From Thermodesulfobacterium hveragerdense DSM 12571 (GTDB lineage: Bacteria > Desulfobacterota > Thermodesulfobacteria > Thermodesulfobacteriales > Thermodesulfobacteriaceae): a DNA stretch of 38,661 nucleotides. The notes below the pieces were generated by a model. That model saw only the letters and a program-made list of their open reading frames with translations. It was not told the origin of the DNA and did no database searches. Where the stretch lies: contig NZ_AUIT01000019.1 of assembly GCF_000423845.1 (NCBI RefSeq), positions 1-38,661 of the forward strand, read 5' to 3'. A program made the translations under genes and the position numbers. Below are positions 1 to 8,361 of the stretch, piece after piece; positions within the stretch are counted from its first letter, which is position 1, and each line of letters opens with the position of its first letter.

Positions 1-190
1 AGAAACAGGCAAGTTGTCTTTCATAGTAACCATTAGCTTTATTATCAATACTATCTCTAAGGAATATTTCTCTTTCTTTTTTCATGAGAGCGTTTAAGAG
101 GAGTGCAGCAGCCATTTTGATACCCTCTTTTGATTCAATTTTTGAGATTTCACTTAAAACTTTTTCTAAATCTAAGTCTAAGTTTTCCAT
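1..190 (-). CDS. IS256-family (mutator) transposase, N-terminal 63 codons, cut by window edge
   Basis: The minus-strand frame starts at an ATG at 188-190 and reads MENLDLDLEKVLSEISKIES, then a stretch containing KKEREIFLRDSIDNKANGYY and ending ERQLACF at the window edge. The NKANGYYER-type segment is the well-known N-terminal signature of IS256-family DDE transposases, which insert the element by cut-and-paste or circle intermediates. A strong ribosome binding site (AGGAGG, 199-204) lies 8 bases before the ATG, which decides the start. No stop or frameshift is visible in the part present, so the element may be intact. The catalytic DDE residues are beyond the window. Confidence 0.85.
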   Translation of the reverse strand, partial: MENLDLDLEKVLSEISKIESKEGIKMAAALLLNALMKKEREIFLRDSIDNKANGYYERQLACF

Positions 191-315
191 TTTACAGACC
201 TCCTGGTTAGTTTAGTCTTTTAGGTTTTATGTTATCATTAATTTAAAAAATATTAAAAATTTTTATTATGCCTCTAAAATATTTTATTAAAAGACACAAT
301 TTATATTCTACTCCC
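1..315 (-). mobile_element. IS256-family insertion sequence, one end (rest lies outside the window)
   Basis: The segment holds the start of a mutator-type transposase and about 125 bases of non-coding element end. Read on the minus strand, the end begins GGGAGTAGAATATAAATTGT; the TTGTGT core it contains is typical of IS256-family terminal repeats (from memory of the family). The boundary is placed at 315/316 because plus-strand coding sequence for an EAL domain resumes there in frame. The other end and the target duplication are outside the window; family knowledge predicts an 8-9 bp duplication starting GACAGGGT. Confidence 0.7.
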
Positions 316-616
316 GACAGGGTATTGTGCGTTAAGTTATTTAAGGGATTTGGCTGTTGATGTGATAAAGGTGGACAGGAGTTTTATCAAGGATGTGGTT
401 GAGAACAGGAGGGATAGAGATTTGGTAGAGGTGATTGTGTTGCTGGCAAGAAGGTTAGGGATAGAGAGTTTAGCAGAGGGGGTTGAAACAGAGGAGCAGC
501 TTGCTATAATAAGGGAGTTAGGTTTTAATTATGTGCAGGGGTTTTTGTTAGAGAGGCCGTTGCCAGAGGAGGAGCTTCTTTTAAAGTATCCAGAAATATT
601 ATCCAGAGATAGTTAG
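316..616 (+). pseudogene. EAL-domain protein (c-di-GMP phosphodiesterase), C-terminal remnant
   Basis: EAL domains hydrolyse cyclic di-GMP. The frame is open from the insertion-sequence boundary and reads TGYCALSYLRDLAVDVIKVD, the late part of an EAL domain (canonically FGTGYSSLSYL followed by VDxIKIDRSF). It continues with AEGVET and QGFLLERPLP, the conserved last two blocks, and stops at 614-616. The EAL motif itself and most metal ligands are missing, cut off by the IS256 insertion, so this piece is not expected to be active. There is no ribosome binding site before the internal TTG at 350. Codon use differs from neighbouring genes: roughly 12 GAG against 2 GAA and many AGG and GTG codons, whereas mfd next door favours GAA and AGA. 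This suggests a different origin. Confidence 0.85.
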
Positions 617-709
617 AAAGACATAATCACATTAACCTTGAATTTTCTGTTTTTTTAATTAAATTTTTAGCCAGTCTTTAACAGGTTTAAACAGAAGGTG
701 AGCTTTAAA

Positions 710-3700
710 GTGTTTTTGGTTAAAAATTTGAAAAAATTATTTAATAAAAATAAATTTAATTTATTTTTAAATTCTGACAATCTTGGTTTTTTAGCTTATT
801 TTTTAGCTGAGGCTATAAGAGGTCCTTTTCCTAAGGACCAGGTTGTTTGGGCTATTTTTCCAGAATTTAGTCAAGCAGAAGAGTTTTTTTATGCTTTTAA
901 ACTTTTTTCTGAGGAAGAGATCGGATTATACCCGGGGATAGATTTACTTCCGTTTAAAGACACCTTGTCTTACTCTCAGGAAGAAACCGAAAGATTGGGG
1001 ATTCTCTGGAACCTTAATCAATATAAAGTCGTAGCAGGAGATGTTTGTAGTTTTTTAAAAAAATTGGTTCCTAAAGAAGTGGTTAAAAAAGAATATGTCT
1101 ATCTTATCTTAGGAGAAAAGGTAGATAGAGAAAAAATTTTTTTACGGCTTTTAGACCTTGGATACGAAAGGGTAGGGGTTGTTAGGGAAAAAGGAACCTT
1201 TACGGTTAAAGGAGGTGTAGTTGATCTATGGTCTCCTAATTATGAATATCCAGTAAGACTTGAGTTTTTTGGAGACCAGATAATAGGGTTAAAACATTTT
1301 AGCCCAGAGACCCAAAAAAGCTTTTTAAACTTAGAAGAGATAAGTATTGTTCCTTGTAAAGAGGTTTTTTTGCCAGAAGACTTAAAACCACTTTATCAGA
1401 GAATTTTTAGTTTGAAAGGAAAGATACCAGAGGACTATCTGTCTAAGCTACTAACCCAAATAGAGCAAAAAAGTTTTACCGAAAATCCCGAGTTTTTGCT
1501 ACCTGTTTTCTATGATGAACTATCTTCTCTTTTTGATTACTTAAAAAAAACACCTTGTTTTTTGGTATACGAACCAGAGTTAATAGAAAATAAGGTAGAA
1601 AGTTTTTGGGAAAAGATTCGTATAAATGCCATTAAAGCTAAGGAAAAGGGCAACTTCTTTTTTGAACCGGAGGATGTTTATTTAACTACTCAAGAATTTT
1701 TTAATTATTTGGAAAAAGGTAATTTAATCAAGGTTGGCAAGCTTTTTTGGGTTTCTTCTATTAATGAAGAGACTTTAAACTTTGAGGTAGGGCAAAGGGA
1801 AATAGGGATATTAGCTCCTAACGAAAGAATTGAGGCTGGGTTTAACCTTTTAAAGGCCTCTTTAGAAGAGGGAGATAGGGTTTGGTTGGTTGTAGGTGAT
1901 TATCAAATCTCTCAAACCATTTTAGAGGGATTGAAGCTAAGAGGGGTAGAGGATACTAAAGGGTTAGAGTTTAAACAGGGTTATTTAAAACGAGGGTTTT
2001 ATCTAAAAGACCAAAAGTTTTGGGTCACTTCAGAAGTTGAAATTTTTGGAAGAAGCTATTTTAGAGAAGGGAGTTCTAAGCAAGGTCTTAAAAGAGCCAA
2101 AGGTTATTTTAGGAAGTTCGAAGATTTAAAACCAGGAGATTTAGTGGTTCATAGGGTCTATGGTATAGGAAAATACTTAGGGCTGAAAATATTAAACATT
2201 GAGGGTGTAGAAGGTGAGTTTTTAGAGATCGAATATGAGGGAGGAGATAAACTTTATTTGCCGGTATTTAGGTTAGACGAACTCTATCCTTATGTCAGTT
2301 TAACCGAAAAACCTCCTAAGTTAGACGCTTTAGGGAAGAAAGCATTTTTGATAAAAAGGAAAAAAATAGAAAAAGAGCTTACCGAAGTAGTACAAGAACT
2401 GTTATCTCTTTATGCAGAAAGGAAGGCTTTAAAAAGCTATTCTATTCCTTTTCCTGCTTTAGCTTATGAAGAGTTTAGAGCCACTTTTCCTTATGAAGAA
2501 ACTCCTGACCAGAAGATGGCTATAGAAGAGATTTTGCAAGATCTTTGTAGTGATAAACCGATGGAGAGGCTTTTGGTAGGGGATGTGGGTTTTGGAAAGA
2601 CAGAGGTAGCCCTGAGGGCTATTTTTATCGTGGCTTATTCAGCAAAACAAGTAGCTTTTCTTGTTCCTACTACCATTTTAGCAGAGCAACATTATCGTAA
2701 TTTTAAACAAAGGCTTGAACCTTTTGGGATAAAGGTTGGGGTTTTATCAAGGCTAAGAAGCGAAAAAGAGCAAAAACAAACTTTAAAAGCTCTGGCTGAA
2801 GGTGAGATCAAGGTAGTTATAGGTACCCATAGACTATTTTCCCATGATGTAGAGTTTAAAGATTTAGGGCTTATAGTTATAGATGAAGAGCACAAGTTTG
2901 GGGTAAGACAAAAAGAAAAATTAAAACGATTGAAGAAAAATGTAAAATTTCTTTCTCTTTCAGCTACTCCTATACCAAGAAGTTTACAGTTAAGTTTACT
3001 TGGGGTTTTTGATCTTTCGGTGATTGAATCTCCTCCTGAAGGTAGAAAACCTATTAAAACCGTTCTGGCAAAATTTGACCCAGAGGTGATAAAATACGCG
3101 ATAGAAAAAGAACTGGAAAGAGGGGGACAGATTTTTTTGGTAAACCCAAGGATACACGGTCTAAGTTCTTTGGCCAACTACGTTAAAAAATTATGTCCAG
3201 GAGTCAAAGTAGAAATCATTCACGGACAGATGCCGTCAGAACTTATAGAGAAAAACCTTTATAAATTTTTAAACAAAGAGATAGACATGTTAGTTTGTAC
3301 ACCTATCATAGGAAGTGGGATAGATATCCCTTCGGCTAATACTATTATTATCAACCGGGCTGACATGTTAGGGGTGGCTGACATTTATCAGTTAAGAGGC
3401 AGAGTTGGACGTTCTCAAGAAACAGCCTATGCTTATCTGCTTGTCCCATCGTTAAAGAATCTCCCCGAAGATGCACAGAAAAGGCTTAAAGCCTTGATGA
3501 AATTTACTGATTTAGGCGCTGGTTTTAAATTAGCTTTAAGTGATTTAAAGATTAGAGGTGCGGGGGAGCTTTTGGGAATAAAACAAGCAGGACATATCAA
3601 TACGGTAGGGTATGAATTATACTTAGAACTCCTTGAAAATACTATAAAAGCTTTAAAAGGGGAAGATATAGAAGACTGGGAGCCAGAGGTTACCCTAAGG

Positions 3701-4120
3701 GTGCCTGCTTTTATTCCTAAGGAGTATGTTCCTGAGACTGAAGAGAGGTTGAGTTTATACAGAGAGTTAGTGGTAAATAAAACTAAAGAAGACTTGTTAG
3801 AGTTTATAGAGTTTTTAAGAGATAAATACGGAGAAATGCCCGAACCTGTAAAAAATTTAGTTAAAATCTATCTTTTAAAAATATACATGAAAGATTTAAA
3901 GATACCTTTAGTAGAGTTAAGAGGAAACGAACTAATTTTTCTGGTAAAAAAGAGGGAAATATTACCTCGATTTAGAGTCCTTAATAAAAAAGGACTTTCT
4001 TTTTACACAAAACAAGATAAAAAAGGAACAAAAATTAGTTTTAAACTTCAAGATAAAAACCCGATAGACCTTGCGGTTGAAGTTTTAGAAAGCTTAAACG
4101 AGGGTGGAAAAAGTCAGTAA
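710..4120 (+). CDS. mfd: Transcription-repair coupling factor Mfd
   Basis: Mfd pushes RNA polymerase stalled at DNA lesions off the template and recruits UvrA. The ~1136-residue length is close to the family norm (about 1150). Domains in order (numbered from a GTG at 698): a UvrB-like N-terminal part (to ~350), the polymerase-interaction domain near 476 (GDLVVHRVYGIGKYLG), a RecG-like translocase with Walker A GDVGFGKTE near 628, DEEH at 729-732 and SATPIPRS after it, then the C-terminal TRCF domain. Two GTG starts are possible, at 698 and 710. I prefer 710 because AAGGTGAG (695-702) is then a 7-base-spaced binding site. It meets the PilZ gene tail-to-tail with a 27-bp overlap. A weak TTGAAT near 640 is the only promoter hint. 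Confidence 0.95.
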   Translation: MFLVKNLKKLFNKNKFNLFLNSDNLGFLAYFLAEAIRGPFPKDQVVWAIFPEFSQAEEFFYAFKLFSEEEIGLYPGIDLLPFKDTLSYSQEETERLGILWNLNQYKVVAGDVCSFLKKLVPKEVVKKEYVYLILGEKVDREKIFLRLLDLGYERVGVVREKGTFTVKGGVVDLWSPNYEYPVRLEFFGDQIIGLKHFSPETQKSFLNLEEISIVPCKEVFLPEDLKPLYQRIFSLKGKIPEDYLSKLLTQIEQKSFTENPEFLLPVFYDELSSLFDYLKKTPCFLVYEPELIENKVESFWEKIRINAIKAKEKGNFFFEPEDVYLTTQEFFNYLEKGNLIKVGKLFWVSSINEETLNFEVGQREIGILAPNERIEAGFNLLKASLEEGDRVWLVVGDYQISQTILEGLKLRGVEDTKGLEFKQGYLKRGFYLKDQKFWVTSEVEIFGRSYFREGSSKQGLKRAKGYFRKFEDLKPGDLVVHRVYGIGKYLGLKILNIEGVEGEFLEIEYEGGDKLYLPVFRLDELYPYVSLTEKPPKLDALGKKAFLIKRKKIEKELTEVVQELLSLYAERKALKSYSIPFPALAYEEFRATFPYEETPDQKMAIEEILQDLCSDKPMERLLVGDVGFGKTEVALRAIFIVAYSAKQVAFLVPTTILAEQHYRNFKQRLEPFGIKVGVLSRLRSEKEQKQTLKALAEGEIKVVIGTHRLFSHDVEFKDLGLIVIDEEHKFGVRQKEKLKRLKKNVKFLSLSATPIPRSLQLSLLGVFDLSVIESPPEGRKPIKTVLAKFDPEVIKYAIEKELERGGQIFLVNPRIHGLSSLANYVKKLCPGVKVEIIHGQMPSELIEKNLYKFLNKEIDMLVCTPIIGSGIDIPSANTIIINRADMLGVADIYQLRGRVGRSQETAYAYLLVPSLKNLPEDAQKRLKALMKFTDLGAGFKLALSDLKIRGAGELLGIKQAGHINTVGYELYLELLENTIKALKGEDIEDWEPEVTLRVPAFIPKEYVPETEERLSLYRELVVNKTKEDLLEFIEFLRDKYGEMPEPVKNLVKIYLLKIYMKDLKIPLVELRGNELIFLVKKREILPRFRVLNKKGLSFYTKQDKKGTKISFKLQDKNPIDLAVEVLESLNEGGKSQ

Positions 4121-4942
4121 AGATTTTATCTTTTGCCAAACTTCGTTTTTAAAAGAAAGTAAAAACATAAAATGGAAATAGGTTGAATTTTGTTCATGTC
4201 TAAGATTTCTAAGAGAAGAAAGCAGTCCACACTTGATTTTTTTTCCTTTTGAAGGGATTTCAAACTTTAAATAAAACATAAAAAGTTGTTCTAAATTTTC
4301 TTCAGAAAAGGATAATAAACTTGGGACTTTAACACAGGCACCTCCACTACTTATGTCTATCAAAACTCCTATCAAGTTATTTTTAGAAATATAACTTTTA
4401 AATACAGGGTCAACGTTGTTTTGAGTATCTATAACCAGGTCATAAAAATAAATTTCTTGGTTTTCCTCAAGAGAATTTATGTTAAAATTGCTTTCTCTTA
4501 TCAGGTAATAATCTGATTGCAAAAATTGATTACCTATTTTTTTGTGGATTATAGACATAAAAACTGGGATGTTCCCAGATATTTTTATCCTTTCGTCATA
4601 TCTTGGAGGTAAAATCTCGACCTCTAACCGATTGTTTTCTATTTTTTTGATAAGACATTGGAAAATATATCTTATTTGCCCTTCTGGAAGGATTATCAGT
4701 ATTATTTTTCCTATCTCGAAATGTGAACTATCAAAGACTTGTATTTCGAGGTTGTTACTTGTTATAGGTTTTATGGTAAGATATTCTACTTTGTTTTGAC
4801 GATAAAGAAGTATGGCGCTTTTTAAATGAATATCAAGATTTTGTTTAATATGTTGAGGAAGATATTCTACAGATCCTAAAGAAACATTTCTTTGGATTAT
4901 GCTTGAAGTAATCTTTTTTACAAGTTCAACCCTTTCAAGCAT
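4094..4942 (-). CDS. YcgR-like PilZ-domain protein, probable c-di-GMP receptor
   Basis: PilZ domains bind cyclic di-GMP through an RxxxR motif and a D/NxSxxG motif. Both are present: RYDER at 114-118 and DISSGG at 196-201. The ~110 residues before the PilZ domain look like the beta-rich flagellar-brake (YcgR N-terminal) domain, with alternating hydrophobic strands such as GKIILIILPEGQ; no membrane segment or signal peptide is visible. The gene starts 6 bases after the uvrD stop with no clear ribosome binding site, so it is probably translated from the uvrD transcript by coupling. Its last 27 bases overlap the end of mfd on the other strand. The target controlled (motility, secretion or a helicase-linked role) cannot be read from sequence; DNA-repair neighbours may be coincidence. 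Confidence 0.75.
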   Translation of the reverse strand: MLERVELVKKITSSIIQRNVSLGSVEYLPQHIKQNLDIHLKSAILLYRQNKVEYLTIKPITSNNLEIQVFDSSHFEIGKIILIILPEGQIRYIFQCLIKKIENNRLEVEILPPRYDERIKISGNIPVFMSIIHKKIGNQFLQSDYYLIRESNFNINSLEENQEIYFYDLVIDTQNNVDPVFKSYISKNNLIGVLIDISSGGACVKVPSLLSFSEENLEQLFMFYLKFEIPSKGKKIKCGLLSSLRNLRHEQNSTYFHFMFLLSFKNEVWQKIKSLLTFSTLV

Positions 4943-4948
4943 AAGCTT

Positions 4949-7111
4949 TTAGTTTATAACTTTTTCTAACTTTGTATATTTTAGATTGAGAAGGGTAGGC
5001 CCTTTTTGCGTAAAATTTACCCTAACTTTTTCTTCACTAAGGACCTCCATCACCTCTCCTAAACCAAAGTGAGGATGTTTTACTATATCTCCTACCCTAA
5101 AACGAATGAATTTTTCTGTAAAGCTAGTTTCACCTATTTTTTTACCATTCCCTGAGTCGTTAGTATATCTTTTTTGTTCCTCTTTTTTGTGATAAACCCT
5201 AATCAATTTAGAGGGCAAATCTTTTACAAACTGAGAAACTTGGGCAAGGGTTTTCCCTTCACCTCTTACATAGGTCGTTAAAGGAGATATAAGAAATAGA
5301 TTTTCTCTTGCCCGGGTTACCGCTACATAAAAAAGTCTTCTTTCTTCCTCTAAATCTTCTTCGTTTTCTAAACTATAAACCGAAGGAAATCTACCTTCTA
5401 TAAGTGAGAGAATAAAAACGGTATGCCACTCTAACCCTTTAGCTGAATGTACGGTAGAAAGGACTAAATGATCGGTAAGACTATCAGGATCTTTTTCTGC
5501 TATCTCTATAGGTTCTAACATTAAGTCTGTAAGAAATTCTTCTAAAGTATTGTATTTTTCCGAAAGGTCTATAAGGGCTTCTATGTCTCTTTCTCTTCGG
5601 TGATAATCCTCATAATATAATCTTTGAAACACAGGCTGATAAAACTCCCAGATTTTTAGTAAACATTGAGAAGGTTTTTCTTGAAAACTGGTAACTCCAG
5701 TTAAGAGAGAAATCAGATTTTTGAACTCTAAAAAAGGAAATTTATGCGTTAGTCTTTCTAAAGAAAAAAATAGGTTGTTAGAGGCTTGTTTGATAGCTTC
5801 TAATATCTTTTCTGCTGTTCTTGGTCCAATACCCTCAAGCAGTAAAAGCACCCTATTCCAGGACAAAAAGTCCTTAGGATTAACCATTATTCTTAGGATA
5901 GAAATGAAATCTTTTATATGAGCTGCTTCTAAAAGTTTTAACCCTCCATATTTTATAAAAGGTATTCCTCTTTTAGCAAGTTCCATCTCTAAATCAAAAG
6001 AATGAGAAGCAGACCTAAAAAGCACTGCCATCTGTGAAAGTTTTATCCCTTTTTCTCTTAGTTCTAAAACTTTTTCTGCAACAAACCTGCTTGACTCTGC
6101 CTCGTCTTCGGCAAAGAATAAAAGAGGTTTTTCCCCGTTTTTTCTTAGGGTAAATAAATTTTTAGTATACTTTAGTTTAGATTTAGCGATGATATGGTTG
6201 GCTAAGTCTAAGATAGGTTGTGTGCTTCGGTAGTTTTGCTCCAGTTTAATGATTTTAGTGTTAGGAAAGAGTTTAGGAAAATCAAAAATATTTCTATAAT
6301 TAGCTCCTCTAAATCCATAAATACTTTGAGAATCATCTCCTACTACCATCACGTTTTGATGCCTTTCTCCCATATATCTGATGATCTCACCTTGGAGAGT
6401 ATTGGTGTCTTGGTATTCGTCTACCATGATAAACTCAAAACGTTTCCCTACTTCCTCTCTTACTTGAGGAAAGTTTTTAAGTATGGTAAGCCAGTTTACT
6501 AAAAGGTCATCATAATCCATTAAATGATGTTCTTTTTTGTAGTTTTGATATTCTATCAAAAGCCTTTCTATCTCGTAATAAAAATCTAAAAACTGGGGAT
6601 AATGGTTTTTTAAAAGTTCTTCTAAGGTTTTTTGTTGGTTTATCATTTTACTGTAAATGTTTGCTAACGTCTCTTTTTTAGGAAACTTTTTTTTAGCTTC
6701 GGCAAGTCCTAAGCTATTCCGCAAAAGATTTATCAAATCTTCAGAATCCCCTCTATCAATAATGGTAAAGTTAGAAGGGTAACCCAGAAGATAGCCGTAA
6801 AACCTAAGCATGTATTGAGCTATAGAATGAAAAGTTCCTCCCATGATTTTATCGCAGTCTATTTTTAAGAGGAGTTCGGCTCTTTGAACCATCTCTTTTG
6901 AGGCCCTTTTTGTAAAGGTTAAAAGCAATATCTTTTCCGGAGGAACCCCTTGTGCTACTAAATAAGCCATCCTTGAGGTAAGAGTTTTAGTTTTACCTGA
7001 ACCTGCCCCGGCTATTACCAAAAGGGGACCAAAAATTGTTTGCACTGCCTCAAGCTGGGCAGGATTTAGGTCTCTTAAAAATTCTAACTGGATTGTTTTT
7101 AACACTTTCAT
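4949..7111 (-). CDS. uvrD: UvrD/PcrA-family 3'-5' DNA helicase
   Basis: Superfamily 1A helicase acting in nucleotide excision and mismatch repair and in removing proteins from DNA. The 720 residues match PcrA/UvrD length. Motifs in order: LNPAQLEAV (Q motif, ~15), Walker A GAGSGKT (35-41), DEYQDTN (motif II), GDDSQSIYGFRGA (III), QNYRST (IV), STVHSAKGLEW (V) and VAVTRARENL (VI). The last ~50 residues (VGDIVKHPHFGLGEV) form the PcrA-type Tudor-like RNA-polymerase-contact domain, which supports PcrA/UvrD over Rep. A TATAAT box ends 7 bases before the ATG, so the message is probably leaderless. It is followed at once by the PilZ gene. Confidence 0.93.
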   Translation of the reverse strand: MKVLKTIQLEFLRDLNPAQLEAVQTIFGPLLVIAGAGSGKTKTLTSRMAYLVAQGVPPEKILLLTFTKRASKEMVQRAELLLKIDCDKIMGGTFHSIAQYMLRFYGYLLGYPSNFTIIDRGDSEDLINLLRNSLGLAEAKKKFPKKETLANIYSKMINQQKTLEELLKNHYPQFLDFYYEIERLLIEYQNYKKEHHLMDYDDLLVNWLTILKNFPQVREEVGKRFEFIMVDEYQDTNTLQGEIIRYMGERHQNVMVVGDDSQSIYGFRGANYRNIFDFPKLFPNTKIIKLEQNYRSTQPILDLANHIIAKSKLKYTKNLFTLRKNGEKPLLFFAEDEAESSRFVAEKVLELREKGIKLSQMAVLFRSASHSFDLEMELAKRGIPFIKYGGLKLLEAAHIKDFISILRIMVNPKDFLSWNRVLLLLEGIGPRTAEKILEAIKQASNNLFFSLERLTHKFPFLEFKNLISLLTGVTSFQEKPSQCLLKIWEFYQPVFQRLYYEDYHRRERDIEALIDLSEKYNTLEEFLTDLMLEPIEIAEKDPDSLTDHLVLSTVHSAKGLEWHTVFILSLIEGRFPSVYSLENEEDLEEERRLFYVAVTRARENLFLISPLTTYVRGEGKTLAQVSQFVKDLPSKLIRVYHKKEEQKRYTNDSGNGKKIGETSFTEKFIRFRVGDIVKHPHFGLGEVMEVLSEEKVRVNFTQKGPTLLNLKYTKLEKVIN

Positions 7112-7118
7112 GGGTGTT

Positions 7119-7147
7119 ATTATAACGCCTTAAAGAGGTTTTTACAA
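7119..7147 (-). promoter_or_regulatory. uvrD promoter, probable leaderless start
   Basis: On the minus strand TTGTAA (7142-7147) is followed after 17 bases by a perfect TATAAT (7119-7124). The ATG at 7111 is only 7 bases further, so transcription should begin at or one base before the start codon. No ribosome binding site exists. The promoter lies between the end of the efflux operon and uvrD. Confidence 0.65.
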
Positions 7148-7152
7148 GAAGT

Positions 7153-8361
7153 CTAAAAGGACCTTAAGAGTACTATAGGATCTACCTTAGAAGCTTTATA
7201 AGATGGATAAACTCCTGCAAAAATCCCAAAAATTATCGTTAACCCTGTAGAGGTGAGGATAGGAATAACAGGAAATATCAAAGGATAGTTAAAAAGAGGC
7301 AACAGGATAAGGGTTAAAACCACCCCTAAAACTACACCAATAATACCTCCTAGTAGGGTAATGATCACGCTTTCTATCAAAAACTGTAATAATATATCTC
7401 TTTCTTTAGCCCCGATAGCTTTTCTTATTCCTATTTCTTTTTTACGTTCATTAACCGCAAGGGTCATGATGGCTGTTACCCCTAAAGCACCAACCACTAA
7501 ACAAAGAACAGAAATACTTTTTACCAAAGAAGAAAAAAGGTTGGTCGTTTGGGTTTTAGCTTGTAGGATGTCCTCAGCCTTAACTATGGTAAAATCCTTG
7601 TTTTTTTCCGTAACCTTATGCCTTTTAGACAAGATTGAATCGATTTGCTTTTCGATAAAGTGAAGATTAGAAGGGTCTTCCACCGAGATAAAAATACCTC
7701 TTATGTAATCAACGTTGTAAACCGCAGAAATAGCTATGGTATAAGGTATAAGTACCTGATCATCCTGGTCTGCATTGCTCGCATCTATCCCTATAGGACT
7801 TAAAACCCCTATAACTTTAAAAGGTAATTTATTTATAAGAATAGTCTGTCCTACAGGATTTTCTTTTCCAAAAAGTTGTGCTTTGACCTTATTTCCTAAG
7901 ATTACCACTTTTTTATAGCTTAAAATCTCGTCTTTTAGAAAGTTTCTACCTTCTTCTAAAGAAAACTTTCTTAGTATCAGATATTCTTCGTTAACACCAT
8001 TTAAAATGGTGCTCAACGTGTTTCCTGCAAACCTGACAATAGCATCTCCGGTGAAATAGGGAGAGATGAAGCGGATACCACCTATCTTTTGTAAAGCCTC
8101 TGCATCTTCAGGCTTAAGGGTAGTGGTTATCTCTGTTTGTATGGCTCTTCCTGCAGAAACCCTTACGTTTCCAGCAACTACCATCAAAACCTCTGGACCA
8201 AAGGTTTCTATTTCTTTTAAAGTCCTGATTTTAGCCGCTTCTCCAAAGGCGTTCATCAAAAGCAAAGAAGAGACACCTATGATGATACCTATGACAGACA
8301 AAACAAGCCTTAACTTCTTATAAAACAATCCACCCCAAAGTAGTCTATATTTTAACATCAT
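7153..8361 (-). CDS. MacB/FtsX-type ABC transporter permease (second of two)
   Basis: Inner-membrane subunit of a MacB-like efflux or lipoprotein-export machine. The 402 residues show the MacB topology: one N-terminal membrane helix (~18-38), a ~230-residue periplasmic domain, then three helices in the FtsX domain (from ~280, including KEIGIRKAIGAKERDI), ending in the typical YPSYKASKVDPIVLLRSF. It lacks the ATPase domain that MacB carries. Its start overlaps the stop of the preceding permease by 4 bases (ATGA), indicating translational coupling. Last gene of the five-gene operon. It is not identical to the other permease, so the pair probably forms a heterodimer (inference). Confidence 0.88.
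   Translation of the reverse strand: MMLKYRLLWGGLFYKKLRLVLSVIGIIIGVSSLLLMNAFGEAAKIRTLKEIETFGPEVLMVVAGNVRVSAGRAIQTEITTTLKPEDAEALQKIGGIRFISPYFTGDAIVRFAGNTLSTILNGVNEEYLILRKFSLEEGRNFLKDEILSYKKVVILGNKVKAQLFGKENPVGQTILINKLPFKVIGVLSPIGIDASNADQDDQVLIPYTIAISAVYNVDYIRGIFISVEDPSNLHFIEKQIDSILSKRHKVTEKNKDFTIVKAEDILQAKTQTTNLFSSLVKSISVLCLVVGALGVTAIMTLAVNERKKEIGIRKAIGAKERDILLQFLIESVIITLLGGIIGVVLGVVLTLILLPLFNYPLIFPVIPILTSTGLTIIFGIFAGVYPSYKASKVDPIVLLRSF

Noticed and set aside
2692..3177. Long open frame on the minus strand inside mfd
   Set aside because: It is antisense to the conserved Mfd translocase motifs, has a composition biased by the opposing gene, no ribosome binding site and no recognisable domain.
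4119..4133. AAAGAT-TTT-ATCTTT hairpin at the mfd stop as a terminator
   Set aside because: Six AT-rich pairs with no following T-run beyond one base; it is also coding for the PilZ protein.
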